Part shown: one piece after another, positions 24,756 through 32,562 of the stretch
How the letters are laid out: each line of letters opens with the position of its first letter
Position numbering within the stretch: position 1 is the first letter of the stretch
NCBI GenBank assembly: GCA_020073525.1
Contig: JAIQFA010000054.1
Location: forward strand, 1-36,015
Direction of reading: 5' to 3'
Origin: Terriglobia bacterium
GTDB lineage: Bacteria > Acidobacteriota > Terriglobia > Terriglobales > Acidobacteriaceae
Length of the DNA: 36,015 bases
The notes under the pieces: generated by a model
Databases searched by the model: none
The model's input: only the letters and a program-made list of their open reading frames with translations
Told to the model about the DNA's origin: nothing
Position numbers and translations under genes: made by a program

Positions 24756-27662
24756 ATGCAATTCAAGGATTTGCTTCGCGGAGCCAGCTTCGCGGCCATC
24801 TTGGCTGCGTTCAGCATGGCTGGCGCTAGTGCCGCTTTTGCGGCGTCGCAGCTCGTCGTTCTGCCCACCGGCGCGACCATCACGCCGGATGCGGCACCCG
24901 GATCCGTTTTTCAACCGCTTCTCGTGAATCTGCCCGATTATCCGAACCGCGCCGTCGACGGCGCTAAAACTACCGCGATCAGCCCTGATGGCAAGACACT
25001 GCTCATCCTTACCAGCGGCTTCAATAAGCTCCGAGATGCCAATGGCAAAGTGCAGCCTCAGGATTCCAGCGAATACGTGTTCGTGTTCGATATTTCCAAC
25101 CCCAGCGTGCCGGTGCAGAATCAGGTCCTGTTCGTCCCGCGAGCCTTCGGCGGCCTGGTCTGGGGCCCGGATGGAACGAAGTTCTACGTGGCCGGCGGAC
25201 CCGACGATAACCTCCACACTTTCGCCTTCAGCAATGGCCAGTGGGCCGAAGCCGGCACTCCACTCTCGCTGGCCCATGCGGGCGATGTTATGAACAAGGA
25301 AACCTCGGTCGGTCCGACCGCCGCTGGTGTTGGAATTACCAGCGATGGCAGCATCGTGGTTGTGGCCAACTGGGAAACGGATTCTGTCACTGCGGTTGAT
25401 GTGGTACACAACGTGATTCTTGCGGAGTACGATCTGCGGCCGGGCATCATTGATCCGGCGCAATCCGGCGTTGCGGGCGGCGAATTTCCCTTCGGAATCG
25501 TAGTAAAGGGAAACAACACGGTTTACGTTTCCAGCGCGCGCGATCGTGAAATCGATGTTCTCAACCTGGCCTCGGGCGTCCTCACCTTGACGAATAGGAT
25601 TCCGGTGAAGGGAAATCCAAACAAACTGATTCTCAACAAGGCTCAGAGCGAGTTGTTCGTGGCCGCGAACAACGCCGACGCCCTGGTTATCATCGACACC
25701 GCGTCGAACAAGGTCGTCGCGCAAGTCAATTCGAGCGCTCCGATCGGAGTTCTCGGCAAGGGAAATATCATTCCTAAGGGCAGCAATCCCAATAGCGTGA
25801 GCCTGTCGCCTGATGAGAAGACCGCTTATGTCACCAACGGCGGCACCAACGACGTGGCGGTGGTTGACCTCACGAAGAAGCAGCCCGCAGTTGTCGGATT
25901 GATCCCCACCGGCTGGCAGCCCAACTCCTCCAACGTGAGTCCTGACGGATCCACTCTTTATGTCGTGAACGGCAAAAGCAACACTGGCCCGAACCCACTG
26001 AACTGCCGCCTTATTCAAGCCGGCGGCAACTATGGTTCGGCTTGTCAGAATCCCCAGGCTCAGAATGGCTCGGGCAACGAGTACGCGTGGGGAAATATGC
26101 AAGCCGGATTCCTGGTCTTGCCGGTGCCGAACGCGATCAATCTCTCGCAGTTAACCGGCCTGGTCGCTGAGAACAACGGCTTCAACCTGCAATTGACTCA
26201 GCAGGACATCGCCACCATGCAGTTCCTGCGCCAGACCATCAAGCATGTCATTTACATCGTGAAGGAAAATCGCACCTACGATCAGATCCTCGGCGATCTG
26301 CCGGTTGGCAACGGCGATCCCACGCTCACCCAATTCCCACAGCCCGTCACTCCGAACTTCCACGTACTCGCCACCAACTTCGTGGATTTCGATAATTTCT
26401 ACGACACCGGCAACGGCAGCATGGACGGCTGGCAGTGGTCAACCGCCGGTCGCGCCCTGGATCTCGAAGAGAAGAGCCAGGAAATCAATTACGGAAAGGG
26501 CGGCTCAAATTACGACAGCGAAGGCACCGCTCGCAACGTGAACGTCGGACTGGGCACGGTGGCCGAGCGTACGGCGTGGCAACCGGCCTATCCCCAAGAT
26601 CCCAACCTGCTGCCGGGTGTTCACAACGAAGTGGCCGCCGACGGTCCGAAAGGTCAAGAAGGCCTGGGCTACATCTGGGATGCCGCTCTTCGCGCGCATC
26701 TGAAGGTTCGCAACTACGGGTTCTTCCTCGACCTGGGACGGGGTTTCCAGATTGACGTGAACATCACCGATCCTTGCTCCACCAAACCTAAGACGCAGGT
26801 AGCTTTCCCGGCGCATCCGTCGTTGATCAAAATCACCGACCTCTGCTTCCGCGGCTACGACAACTCCTTCCCGGATTTCTTCCGCTACAAGGAGTGGGCT
26901 CGCGAATTCGATAAGCAGGTCAAGGCCAATACCGTGCCTGCTCTCTCTTTAGTCCGCTTCTCCCATGACCACTTCGGCAGCTTCGGAACGGCCATTGATG
27001 GCGTGAACACTCCCGAACTCCAGATGGCCGACAACGACTACGCGGTGGGTCTGCTCGTCGACAAGATTGCCCACAGCCCCAACGCCAACAACACCCTGAT
27101 TTTCGTGGTCGAAGACGATCCGCAGGACGGCGCCGATCACGTCAGCGCCAACCGCAGCAACTTCTACCTCGTGGGACCGTACGTGAAGCACGGTGCCGTG
27201 ATTTCCACTCACTACGCGACGCCGAGTATTCTGCGGACGATCGAGGAAGTTCTCGGCCTCGAAAATCTAGGCGTTCATGACGCCGGCCTTCCGCCAATGA
27301 CCGACGCCTTCGACACCACGCAATCGAGCTGGACCTACTCCGCGTTTCCGGCGCAGATCCTGTTCACTACACAACTCCCGCTGCTCAACAAGGACAAGGT
27401 CGATCAGGCCAGCCTGCCACATCCCACGCACGACGCTGCCTACTGGGAAGCGAAGACCAAGGGCTTCGACTTCAGCCAGGAAGACCGCGTCGATCCCGAC
27501 AAATTCAATCGCGTGATCTGGGAAGGTCTAATGGGAGACCGCCCTTATCCCACTCAGCGCTCGGGAGTTGACCTGCGGCAAAACCGCGAGCAACTCCTGC
27601 GCAACACCGCTTCCCATCCTGCCGCCCAGGCACCTGCTGCCAGAGTCGGGGGCGGCGAATAA
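24756..27662 (+). CDS. exported YVTN beta-propeller / phosphoesterase fusion
   Basis: 968 residues; ATG 24756 follows GGAGG and opens a signal peptide (cleavage near A-A-F-A-A-S, about 30). Residues about 65-430 form a YVTN/YncE-type beta-propeller (A-I-S-P-D-G-K-T-L, V-S-L-S-P-D-E-K-T-A-Y-V-T-N-G-G). From about 490 to 900 comes a phosphoesterase domain of the acid phosphatase/phospholipase C family (PF04185-like): V-I-Y-I-V-K-E-N-R-T-Y-D-Q (Glu504, Asn505, Thr507 as metal ligands/nucleophile) and E-D-D-P-Q-D-G-A-D-H-V (from about 786). It probably cleaves phosphoesters in the periplasm or outside; substrate unknown. Ends at a perfect terminator. Single-gene unit behind a 253-base spacer. Confidence 0.9.
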   Translation: MQFKDLLRGASFAAILAAFSMAGASAAFAASQLVVLPTGATITPDAAPGSVFQPLLVNLPDYPNRAVDGAKTTAISPDGKTLLILTSGFNKLRDANGKVQPQDSSEYVFVFDISNPSVPVQNQVLFVPRAFGGLVWGPDGTKFYVAGGPDDNLHTFAFSNGQWAEAGTPLSLAHAGDVMNKETSVGPTAAGVGITSDGSIVVVANWETDSVTAVDVVHNVILAEYDLRPGIIDPAQSGVAGGEFPFGIVVKGNNTVYVSSARDREIDVLNLASGVLTLTNRIPVKGNPNKLILNKAQSELFVAANNADALVIIDTASNKVVAQVNSSAPIGVLGKGNIIPKGSNPNSVSLSPDEKTAYVTNGGTNDVAVVDLTKKQPAVVGLIPTGWQPNSSNVSPDGSTLYVVNGKSNTGPNPLNCRLIQAGGNYGSACQNPQAQNGSGNEYAWGNMQAGFLVLPVPNAINLSQLTGLVAENNGFNLQLTQQDIATMQFLRQTIKHVIYIVKENRTYDQILGDLPVGNGDPTLTQFPQPVTPNFHVLATNFVDFDNFYDTGNGSMDGWQWSTAGRALDLEEKSQEINYGKGGSNYDSEGTARNVNVGLGTVAERTAWQPAYPQDPNLLPGVHNEVAADGPKGQEGLGYIWDAALRAHLKVRNYGFFLDLGRGFQIDVNITDPCSTKPKTQVAFPAHPSLIKITDLCFRGYDNSFPDFFRYKEWAREFDKQVKANTVPALSLVRFSHDHFGSFGTAIDGVNTPELQMADNDYAVGLLVDKIAHSPNANNTLIFVVEDDPQDGADHVSANRSNFYLVGPYVKHGAVISTHYATPSILRTIEEVLGLENLGVHDAGLPPMTDAFDTTQSSWTYSAFPAQILFTTQLPLLNKDKVDQASLPHPTHDAAYWEAKTKGFDFSQEDRVDPDKFNRVIWEGLMGDRPYPTQRSGVDLRQNREQLLRNTASHPAAQAPAARVGGGE

Positions 27663-27694
27663 CCTCCGGGCCACCTACACCGGCTTTAGTAAGG

Positions 27695-27730
27695 AAGAGG
27701 ACGCGTCGCCAGACGCGTCCTCTTTTGTTT
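27695..27730 (+). terminator. rho-independent terminator after phosphoesterase gene
   Basis: A perfect 13-base stem (27695-27707 with 27712-27724) with a GCCA loop, running into TTTTGTTT, 32 bases after the stop codon. Because the stem starts with AAGAGG it may work to some degree for the convergent gene too. Confidence 0.92.
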
Positions 27731-27752
27731 GCGTTGGTTTTTCCTGAACGCT

Positions 27753-28388
27753 TCAGGTCTGTGCTTCTGCTTTCGCCTTCACCTGCTTCAGCATTGCCAA
27801 CCGGATCAGCCCCGAAAACGGTCCTACCAGCGACCAATAAGCACCGAACTTCCACCGCGCTGCTCGGCCGAAACACTGGATCCTCGTCTCGGTGGAGAGA
27901 ACCGTAATCCCGGTCTCTGATAATTCCCCAGGTAGTCTGAAATTCCATGCCGCCTTCGCGAATCCCGGACGCGAAAACTCCTCGAAGTTGGACGCCGTGA
28001 GATCCATACAACGCCCGCCTTCTGGTCGCCAGAAACGTCCCGCGACTCCGATCACAATCTCGTCCTCTGGAGATTCGTCCAGGATGACGAAGCCTGTTCC
28101 CTGGAGCCGCTGCCGCAGGTTGCCAGGCGCACGATTGCGCGGCAATCGTTTCCCGGTCCTCAGTGCCATCAGGACACGCATTACCGCCAGCTCACTGAAG
28201 TCCGCGTGCAGAAGGCTTTCATACACCACCGATGGCGATGCGTGGATGCGGATTTGGTAGGCAGCGCGGAAGTCGCAGGCTGACAGAAAGTCGTCAATTC
28301 GCGAGCGTACTTCGGAAGATGGTTTCGTCACTGCCAAGATGCTATGGCGGAAATGCGCGTGGCACAAGCCCGAAACTAGTGCCGGCAA
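27753..28388 (-). CDS. putative SRPBCC-fold protein
   Basis: Up to 211 residues. From about residue 40 the pattern fits a START/SRPBCC-like lipid- or ligand-binding fold: Y-Q-I-R-I-H-A-S-P-S-V-V-Y-E-S-L opens the first strand and helix, and the last part (about 155-205) has the strand G-I-T-V-L-S-T-E-T-R-I-Q and a long C-terminal helix. I cannot name the exact family, and the ligand is unknown. The ATG at 28388 overlaps the fur-like gene by 13 bases; a GTG about 20 codons later is an alternative start. Probably co-transcribed with the regulator upstream. Confidence 0.55.
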   Translation of the reverse strand: MPALVSGLCHAHFRHSILAVTKPSSEVRSRIDDFLSACDFRAAYQIRIHASPSVVYESLLHADFSELAVMRVLMALRTGKRLPRNRAPGNLRQRLQGTGFVILDESPEDEIVIGVAGRFWRPEGGRCMDLTASNFEEFSRPGFAKAAWNFRLPGELSETGITVLSTETRIQCFGRAARWKFGAYWSLVGPFSGLIRLAMLKQVKAKAEAQT

Positions 28389-28822
28389 GCGGAACAGTAT
28401 CCGCCGACTTCAAGCCGCGCGACCAGAATGTGGAAGCGGCAATCTCGCTCCAGTTGCTTCTTTAGGGAGTCAAAAGTTTTGCTGACAAATTCGGTGATCT
28501 TCCCGCACCGCAGACACGCCATGTGAATATGATCCGGACCCAACTTGCGCTCGTAGTAATGGCCTTCACCTTTCAGATGCATCAGGTCAAGCTCATCGAT
28601 CAAGCCTTGCCGCTTCAGCAGTTCGAGCGTCCGGTAAACCGTGCTGCGATCCACCGAAGCGTCCACCGTCCGTGCCCTGCGCAGGATCTGGCTGGCATCC
28701 AGATGTTTGTTCGCGGTTTCAATCACGCTGAGAATCGCCCGGCGCGGACCCGTCATGCGAATCCCACGTTCGGCAAGTTGCATCTGCAAACGCCCGGGAA
28801 TCTCGGTTTGTGGAAGCGGCAT
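28376..28822 (-). CDS. Fur-family metal- or peroxide-responsive regulator
   Basis: 148 residues from ATG 28822, which has GGAGA seven bases upstream; a longer frame to 28858 lacks one. N-terminal winged helix: R-M-T-G-P-R-R-A-I-L then V-D-R-S-T-V-Y-R-T-L-E-L-L (recognition helix, about 60-72). C-terminal dimerisation/metal part: Y-Y-E-R-K-L-G-P-D-H-I-H-M-A-C-L-R-C-G-K-I-T-E-F and the final Y-C-S-A-C-R-H, so both CxxC pairs for structural zinc are present. Whether it senses iron, zinc, manganese or peroxide cannot be told. Half-sites of the palindrome at 28932-28954 recur just before its start codon, suggesting self-regulation. Divergent from the outer-membrane protein/cytochrome operon. Confidence 0.9.
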   Translation of the reverse strand: MPLPQTEIPGRLQMQLAERGIRMTGPRRAILSVIETANKHLDASQILRRARTVDASVDRSTVYRTLELLKRQGLIDELDLMHLKGEGHYYERKLGPDHIHMACLRCGKITEFVSKTFDSLKKQLERDCRFHILVARLEVGGYCSACRH

Positions 28823-28840
28823 TCGTGGTCTCCAATCTCC

Positions 28841-28858
28841 AGTCGCAACTGATCGCAA
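28841..28858 (-). promoter_or_regulatory. tandem TTGCGA half-sites before the Fur-family gene
   Basis: On the minus strand TTGCGATCAG then TTGCGACT: two direct half-sites, the second identical (AGTCGCAAC on the plus strand, 28841-28849) to one arm of the palindrome at 28932-28954. They lie about 20 bases upstream of the regulator start codon. Confidence 0.45.
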
Positions 28859-28925
28859 AGAGGATGCGACGAATTCTTAGCGCGCACATTGACACTGCGT
28901 GAAGGCGCACTCTACCCTGAAATTG

Positions 28926-28931
28926 TAATAT
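28926..28931 (+). promoter_or_regulatory. candidate -10 box of the outer-membrane protein/cytochrome operon
   Basis: TAATAT, directly followed by the palindrome. No clear -35 box is present at the usual distance; a TTGACA at 28889-28894 is too far for this -10 but could pair with TACCCT (28913-28918), spacer 18. Confidence 0.35.
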
Positions 28932-28954
28932 TTGTTGCGACTCAGTCGCAACAA
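28932..28954. promoter_or_regulatory. perfect 23-bp palindrome, likely operator of the Fur-family regulator
   Basis: Half-site TTGTTGCGACT and its exact reverse complement AGTCGCAACAA separated by a single C. It lies in the divergent gap between the Fur-family gene and the outer-membrane protein gene, 24 bases before the latter's ATG, where bound protein would block transcription. Size and symmetry are typical of Fur-family operators, but the sequence differs from the classical Fur box. Confidence 0.7.
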
Positions 28955-28978
28955 GAACTATTCCGAATAGGAGAGACG

Positions 28979-29899
28979 ATGGTCGTACGCTCGATTACTA
29001 ACCTTGTCCGGCTGAACCTTCCCGGCCTCATTCTTATTGCCGTGATTTTCTCTGTGCTTTATTGCGGATCCTCCCGGGCTCTGGCGCAGGAGAGTCCCTA
29101 CATCGTGACCTATGACCATTACCTCGAAGAACCTGGCAGCCTGGAGGTGGAATACTTTTCGACCTTTGGCACGCAGCGCGGCGGCAACGACTCCCATGCC
29201 TTCTGGACAGAGCTTGAGTATGGCGTCACCGCGTGGTGGACAACCGAGTTGTATCTGGACGGGCAGACGACTTTCCATGACAGTACGGTGTTCACGGGAT
29301 TTCGATTGGAAAACCGGTTTCGCCTGCTGCAACGCGAGCACGTGGTCAATCCCGTGTTCTACGTCGAGTACGAGCAGATCAGCGGGGCAGACAAGATTTT
29401 GAAGGAGATCGAAGGTCACGACGTGGAGTCCGACTTCGCCGAATCGAATGCTACATCGCGCAAGGAGCACAAACACGAATTGGAGCTTAAGCTTCTGCTA
29501 TCCAGTACGTTCAAAGGCTGGAATGTGGCCGTGAATCCCCTGGTTACCAAGAACCTGTTGCCGAGCGAGCCTTGGGAATTCGGATATGCTATCGGCGCAA
29601 GCCGTCCGCTGACGCTCAACGCTTCACCCAACCGCTGTAATTTCTGTCTGGAGAATTTTGTTGCTGGAGTGGAAATGTACGGAGGCCTGGGCGACACCCA
29701 GAGTCCCGGACTGCATGAAACGTCTCACTACCTCGCACCCGTGCTCGCGTGGAATCTGCCGTCAGACTGGAGTTTCCGTCTTTCGAGCGGTTTCGGCCTA
29801 AATGACAACAGCCATCGCCTCTTGTTGCGTTGGGGAGTTTCGCGGGAATTTTCCGGCTTTGGCGAGATGGTCCGGGGATGGTTCGGGGGTCGGCCATGA
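28979..29899 (+). CDS. putative outer-membrane beta-barrel protein
   Basis: 306 residues from ATG 28979, preceded by AGGAGAG; a frame open to 28889 would cover the palindrome and is rejected. Signal peptide with hydrophobic core L-P-G-L-I-L-I-A-V-I-F-S-V-L, cleavage near A-L-A-Q (about 38). The mature part is rich in alternating beta strands with aromatic ends (for example L-E-V-E-Y-F-S-T-F, F-W-T-E-L-E-Y-G-V, A-W-W-T-T-E-L-Y-L-D-G) and one C-N-F-C pair. I do not recognise the family by name. It overlaps the cytochrome gene by ATGA and probably shares a message and regulation with it. Confidence 0.65.
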   Translation: MVVRSITNLVRLNLPGLILIAVIFSVLYCGSSRALAQESPYIVTYDHYLEEPGSLEVEYFSTFGTQRGGNDSHAFWTELEYGVTAWWTTELYLDGQTTFHDSTVFTGFRLENRFRLLQREHVVNPVFYVEYEQISGADKILKEIEGHDVESDFAESNATSRKEHKHELELKLLLSSTFKGWNVAVNPLVTKNLLPSEPWEFGYAIGASRPLTLNASPNRCNFCLENFVAGVEMYGGLGDTQSPGLHETSHYLAPVLAWNLPSDWSFRLSSGFGLNDNSHRLLLRWGVSREFSGFGEMVRGWFGGRP

Positions 29900-30375
29900 G
29901 AGCGCCGCTCGACCTGTTTTGCCTACTCAGACGCGTCGGTCTCGAAAGTGTCGGCATGATTGTATTTGTGATGGCCATCTTCATGAGTTCGTGGGCGCTG
30001 GCGCAGAGAAAGAACGCGAGTGCAGGTGAGATCAAGCAATCAACCTACGCCGCCCTTGCAGGGGTTCCCGAGGAAGCCCGAGAAAGGAAGAATCCTTTCG
30101 AAGGCAATCCGCAGGCCGTGGCTGTGGGAAGAAAACTGTTTGAACAACACTGCGCCGAATGTCACGGAAAAAAAGCGGAGGGCACGAGGAAAGCCCCGAG
30201 TCTATTGCGGGAAGAAGTGCAGCAGGCGACGCCAGGCACGCTGTTCTGGATCCTGACCAATGGAGTTGTCCGCCAAGGCATGCCAGTATGGTCAAAGCTA
30301 CCGGAACCACAGCGCTGGCAGATTGTCACCTTCCTGGGATCGTTGAGCGCACATCCGATGCATGCCAATCAGTAA
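29896..30375 (+). CDS. exported c-type cytochrome, monohaem
   Basis: 159 residues; ATG 29896 overlaps the stop of the previous gene. N-terminal signal anchor (about 17-35, V-G-M-I-V-F-V-M-A-I-F). One haem site C-A-E-C-H-G (about residues 91-95) followed by K-A-P-S-L and a distal axial Met in G-M-P-V-W; this is a class I cytochrome c/cytochrome_CBB3-like fold. It carries electrons in the periplasm. Coupling to an outer-membrane-type protein under a Fur-family operator suggests a metal-linked redox role, which is inference. Confidence 0.88.
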   Translation: MRAPLDLFCLLRRVGLESVGMIVFVMAIFMSSWALAQRKNASAGEIKQSTYAALAGVPEEARERKNPFEGNPQAVAVGRKLFEQHCAECHGKKAEGTRKAPSLLREEVQQATPGTLFWILTNGVVRQGMPVWSKLPEPQRWQIVTFLGSLSAHPMHANQ

Positions 30376-30404
30376 GGCGGCAAGCCCCAATCCCCGAACA
30401 CAAC

Positions 30405-30505
30405 TACCACGGAGACACGGAGGCACGGAGGAAACCAAAGGATGGGAAAACCTTGGGTCTAACAGATTTGAAGGTCTTCTCTGTGCCTCTGTGCCTCCGT
30501 GGTGA
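30405..30505. repeat. GGAGRCAC-armed hairpin element, second copy
   Basis: About 100 bases: left arm CCAC then tandem GGAGACAC, GGAGGCAC (30407-30436), right arm its approximate inverse (30476-30505), with an interior unlike that of the copy in dnaE2. It fills much of the 280-base spacer between the cytochrome and monooxygenase genes. Confidence 0.7.
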
Positions 30506-30656
30506 GGTTTTGGTTTGTGAACAACCCGGAGTTCTCTGCTTACAGATGAATTTGGGACACTGCCCATCGTCCACGACATTTGAACAATTCGGATTTTCAG
30601 GCATAATGCGCAGTTACCAATTTCGCAAATCCTGCAACTGGGTTGCTAGAGGTTTC

Positions 30657-31775
30657 ATGGGCCGAAAACAGTCTCCTATTCTGAACAACAACAAATTGAA
30701 GTTGGGCTTCTTCTCTCCGAACTGCTCGGGTGGCATGGCGGTCACGAAAGTTCCCGAACGCTGGGTGAATTCCTGGGACAACAACATCCAACTGGCAAAA
30801 CTTGCCGACGAAGCGGGCATTGAATTTCTGCTGCCCATCGCGCGCTGGATCGGTTACGGCGGTGAAACTGATTTTCACGGCAGCGTGCTGGAGACGCTCA
30901 CCTGGGCCACCGGTCTGCTCGCAAACACAAAACGGATCAATGTATTCGCCACCGTCCATACGGCGTTCATTCATCCCGTGGTCGCAGCCAAGCAACTCGC
31001 CACCGCTGACCAGCTCGGCCACGGCCGTCTCGGTCTCAACATCGTGGCCGGGTGGAACAAGCCCGAGTACGACGCCTTCGGCATTGATCTGCCGGAGAAG
31101 CACAGCGACCGCTACGCGCTCGCGCAAGAATGGTTCGATGTGGTCAAGACCATCTGGAACCACAATGGTCCGTCCGATTGGAACGGCAAGTTTTACCACC
31201 TGAAAGGCGTTTACGGATTTCCCCGTCCCTATGACGGCATTCCTCCCATCATGAACGCGGCCGGATCGGGTGAGGGCCGCGAATTTGCCGCGCGCAACGC
31301 AGACTTCCTGTTCGCGATCTCAGTCGATCTCGAGAAATCAAAAGCCGAAGTGGATGCCATCAAGGCAACTGCGACCAAGTTGGGTCGGAACACCGGCGTC
31401 TTCACCCTATGTCACGTGGTTTGCCGTCCGACAAAAAAAGAAGCCGAAGACTATTACCGTTATTATGCGCATGACCACGCCGACTGGGGCGCGGTCGACA
31501 ACCTGATGCGCCTGCAGGGCATGCACGCGCAATCGTTTCCGGCAGAGGCGCTGCAAATGCTGCGCGACCGCTTCGCTGCCGGACACGGTACCTATCCGCT
31601 GGTCGGCGACCCTGACACCATCGCGAAAGAGATGGAGAAGATTACGGCCTCCGGCTTCGCGGGGACGACTCTGAGTTTTGTGGACTACGTGAAAGAGTTT
31701 CCCTATTTTCGCGACGAGGTCATTCCACGGTTGGAAAAAAAAGGGCTGCGTGAGAAATTTACGGCGGCGGGCTGA
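30657..31775 (+). CDS. LLM-class flavin-dependent monooxygenase (SfnG/RutA-like)
   Basis: 372 residues from ATG 30657, chosen because the domain begins at K-L-K-L-G-F-F-S-P-N-C-S-G-G and AGAGG precedes it; ATG 30606 (389 aa) is possible. A bacterial luciferase-like TIM barrel: W-D-N-N-I-Q-L-A-K-L-A-D-E-A-G-I-E-F, G-Y-G-G-E-T-D-F, A-A-K-Q-L-A-T-A-D-Q-L-G-H-G-R-L-G-L-N-I-V-A-G-W, then a G-S-G-E-G-R-E-F-A loop. The opening S-P-N-x-S-G-G and N-I-V-x-G-W match dimethylsulfone monooxygenase SfnG and pyrimidine monooxygenase RutA, which use reduced FMN and oxygen. Substrate unknown. 12 bases upstream of a nitroreductase that may supply reduced flavin. Confidence 0.87.
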   Translation: MGRKQSPILNNNKLKLGFFSPNCSGGMAVTKVPERWVNSWDNNIQLAKLADEAGIEFLLPIARWIGYGGETDFHGSVLETLTWATGLLANTKRINVFATVHTAFIHPVVAAKQLATADQLGHGRLGLNIVAGWNKPEYDAFGIDLPEKHSDRYALAQEWFDVVKTIWNHNGPSDWNGKFYHLKGVYGFPRPYDGIPPIMNAAGSGEGREFAARNADFLFAISVDLEKSKAEVDAIKATATKLGRNTGVFTLCHVVCRPTKKEAEDYYRYYAHDHADWGAVDNLMRLQGMHAQSFPAEALQMLRDRFAAGHGTYPLVGDPDTIAKEMEKITASGFAGTTLSFVDYVKEFPYFRDEVIPRLEKKGLREKFTAAG

Positions 31776-31787
31776 GGTTCGAACAAC

Positions 31788-32474
31788 ATGACGCAGCCAT
31801 CCGGCTCCAGCCCAGAGAAGACGCTCTCCCAAGCAACCAAGGATCGCCGGGCCACGCCCAGCTTTTTGCCTGACCCGGTGCCGGAGAATGACCTCAAGAA
31901 GATTCTTGACGCGGGACTCTCCGCGCCCAGCGCCTACAATCTTCAGCCCTGGCGATTCGTGGTAGTGCGCGACGCGGAGCAACGCGCGCGCTTGCGACAG
32001 GCAGCCATGAAGCAGCCCAAGGTAGAAGAGGCCCCGGTGGTGATCGTGGCGTGCGCCGATCTGGAAGGCTGGCGCCGTGGCGATCTCGACGAAGTCATTC
32101 GTCTTGCGCAGCACAACGGTTACGGCGACGAGGCTCGCTACGCCAGCACGCGCAAGAACATTTCCAGTCTCTTCGACTCTGCTCCCGGCGCCGCCGGTGG
32201 ATTGGCGCCCGATTTCGCGGTGTGGGCCAACCGGCAAACCATGATCGCCTTCACCACCATGATGTGGATGGCAGAAGTGCTTGGCTACGACACCGCGCCC
32301 ATGGAAGGCTTTTACGAAGACCAGGTGAAAGCGGCGCTCGGCATCCCGGCCCACGTGCGGGTGGTCGCGCTCCTTGCCATTGGCCATCGCAAAGGAGAAG
32401 ACAAACTCTTCGCCGGACGCTTCGCCATGCAACGCACCGTGTTTGCCGAAAAGTGGGGGAATCCGATTCCTTAG
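31788..32474 (+). CDS. nitroreductase-family flavoprotein
   Basis: 228 residues. FMN-binding pattern of the family is visible: D-R-R-A-T-P-S-F (N-terminal R-R site), L-S-A-P-S-A-Y-N-L-Q-P-W-R-F-V-V (about 46-60), and the late helix plus A-L-L-A-I-G-H-R-K-G (about 200). Such enzymes use NAD(P)H to reduce flavin, nitro groups or enones in the cytoplasm, usually as dimers. Position 12 bases after the LLM monooxygenase suggests a two-component system in which it provides reduced flavin, or reduces the product; inference only. Confidence 0.88.
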   Translation: MTQPSGSSPEKTLSQATKDRRATPSFLPDPVPENDLKKILDAGLSAPSAYNLQPWRFVVVRDAEQRARLRQAAMKQPKVEEAPVVIVACADLEGWRRGDLDEVIRLAQHNGYGDEARYASTRKNISSLFDSAPGAAGGLAPDFAVWANRQTMIAFTTMMWMAEVLGYDTAPMEGFYEDQVKAALGIPAHVRVVALLAIGHRKGEDKLFAGRFAMQRTVFAEKWGNPIP

Positions 32475-32481
32475 TGCATTG

Positions 32482-32535
32482 GTGTGGGGACGGGGCTATG
32501 CCCCGTCCAAGCGGGGCATAGCCCCGCTTCCACAC
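32482..32535. repeat. compound palindrome of the GGACGGGGC family
   Basis: GGACGGGGC/GCCCCGTCC around TAT (32488-32508), then GCGGGGC/GCCCCGC around ATA (32511-32527), enclosed by GTGTGG (32482-32487) and CCACAC (32530-32535). The largest copy of the family in the window, 7 bases after the nitroreductase stop. Confidence 0.75.
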
Positions 32536-32562
32536 GTGAATATGGTCTAATCTCATTCCTGA

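Noticed and set aside
24669..26102. 477-residue minus-strand frame opposite the phosphoesterase fusion
   Set aside because: Antisense shadow with no recognisable motif and no ribosome site.
30159..30656. Upstream extension of the LLM monooxygenase frame
   Set aside because: Would overlap the cytochrome gene and translate the hairpin element; the domain starts right after ATG 30657.
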